Shown here: in pieces, positions 11,245 through 11,332 of the stretch | Layout of the letters: each line of letters opens with the position of its first letter | How positions within the stretch are numbered: the first letter of the stretch is position 1 | Assembly: GCA_026770585.1 (NCBI GenBank) | Contig: MU646904.1 | Coordinates: 267,889-279,220, forward strand | DNA: 11,332 bases | Origin: Baffinella frigidus | Taxonomy: Eukaryota > Cryptophyceae > Cryptomonadales > Baffinellaceae | Reading direction: 5' to 3' | The notes under the pieces: generated by a model | Told to the model about the DNA's origin: nothing | The model's database searches: none | Seen by the model: only the letters and a program-made list of their open reading frames with translations | Program-made: the position numbers and the translations under genes

Positions 11245-11332
<88 letters not shown>
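11245..11332. repeat. Perfect TC microsatellite, open at window end
   Basis: 44 uninterrupted TC units running off the window edge, which may be where an assembly broke. Confidence 0.97.

Noticed and set aside
1-11332. tRNA or rRNA genes
   Set aside because: The hairpins seen have no TTCGA/anticodon arrangement or rRNA core sequences that I can recognise.

Overview
The window looks like a piece of a large, repeat-dense nuclear genome of a eukaryote. There is no bacterial gene organisation: no operons, no ribosome binding sites and no long open frames. Instead, short GC-rich coding blocks with clean GT...AG borders and matching phases lie on the + strand between long non-coding stretches. Those stretches hold CCCTAAA-type heptamers (the plant/green-algal and many-protist telomere unit), GA/CT microsatellites, minisatellites and many inverted repeats. 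A unicellular alga or related protist is my best guess. This rests only on the heptamer type and genome texture, and the lineage cannot be fixed from the window.

Coding layer. A chain of + strand exon candidates runs from about 770 to 10190 and fits one gene, or two adjacent ones. The 5' and middle exons (770-835, 3004-3117, 5301-5362, 6201-6264, 6977-7207) encode charged, Ala/Glu/Arg/Lys-rich coiled-coil sequence. The 3' exons (9736-9810, 9905-9983, 10077-10190) encode a short valine/proline-rich repeat of a different kind. Phases agree: most borders are phase 0, and the only split codon (end of 5301-5362, start of 6201-6264) joins correctly. Many exons have truncated or frameshifted copies beside them (about 18-315, 583, 1041, 2529, 2645, 2889, 3512, 4091, 4838, 7400, 7519, 9509, 10419), so exon duplication and decay has been frequent. 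No product could be named.

Non-coding layer, left to right. 1-846: 24-bp and 23-bp tandem repeats with decayed exon copies, plus a possible minus-strand exon at 402-546. 846-2528: GGGTGTA heptamers, a GA tract, a hairpin with a perfect centre (1206-1315), a 94-bp inverted repeat (1701-1794/2068-2161) around an X element, then a telomere-like CCCTAAA array ending at a splice acceptor. 2529-4130: duplicated exon blocks and a large direct repeat whose two copies carry different palindromic insertions. 4130-6200: W-type repeats, X2, and a long inverted repeat (5777-5941). 6265-7888: an intron-exon-intron unit bounded by inverted repeats. 8006-8946: X4, X5 and a 30-bp minisatellite. 8992-10680: 15-bp array, 18-bp palindromic motif and the foldback introns of the V/P-rich exon array. 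10691-11332: two more foldbacks, a 33-bp tandem repeat and a CT tract running off the end.

The main theme is foldback DNA. Two adjacent introns (9811-9904 and 9984-10076) are hairpins whose left arm begins exactly at the 5' splice site, with a compensatory base change between them. The X family (six copies, about 140-160 bp) keeps a central stem while its stem sequence changes. Whether these are introner-like mobile introns, MITE-like elements or structured-RNA elements cannot be settled by reading alone.
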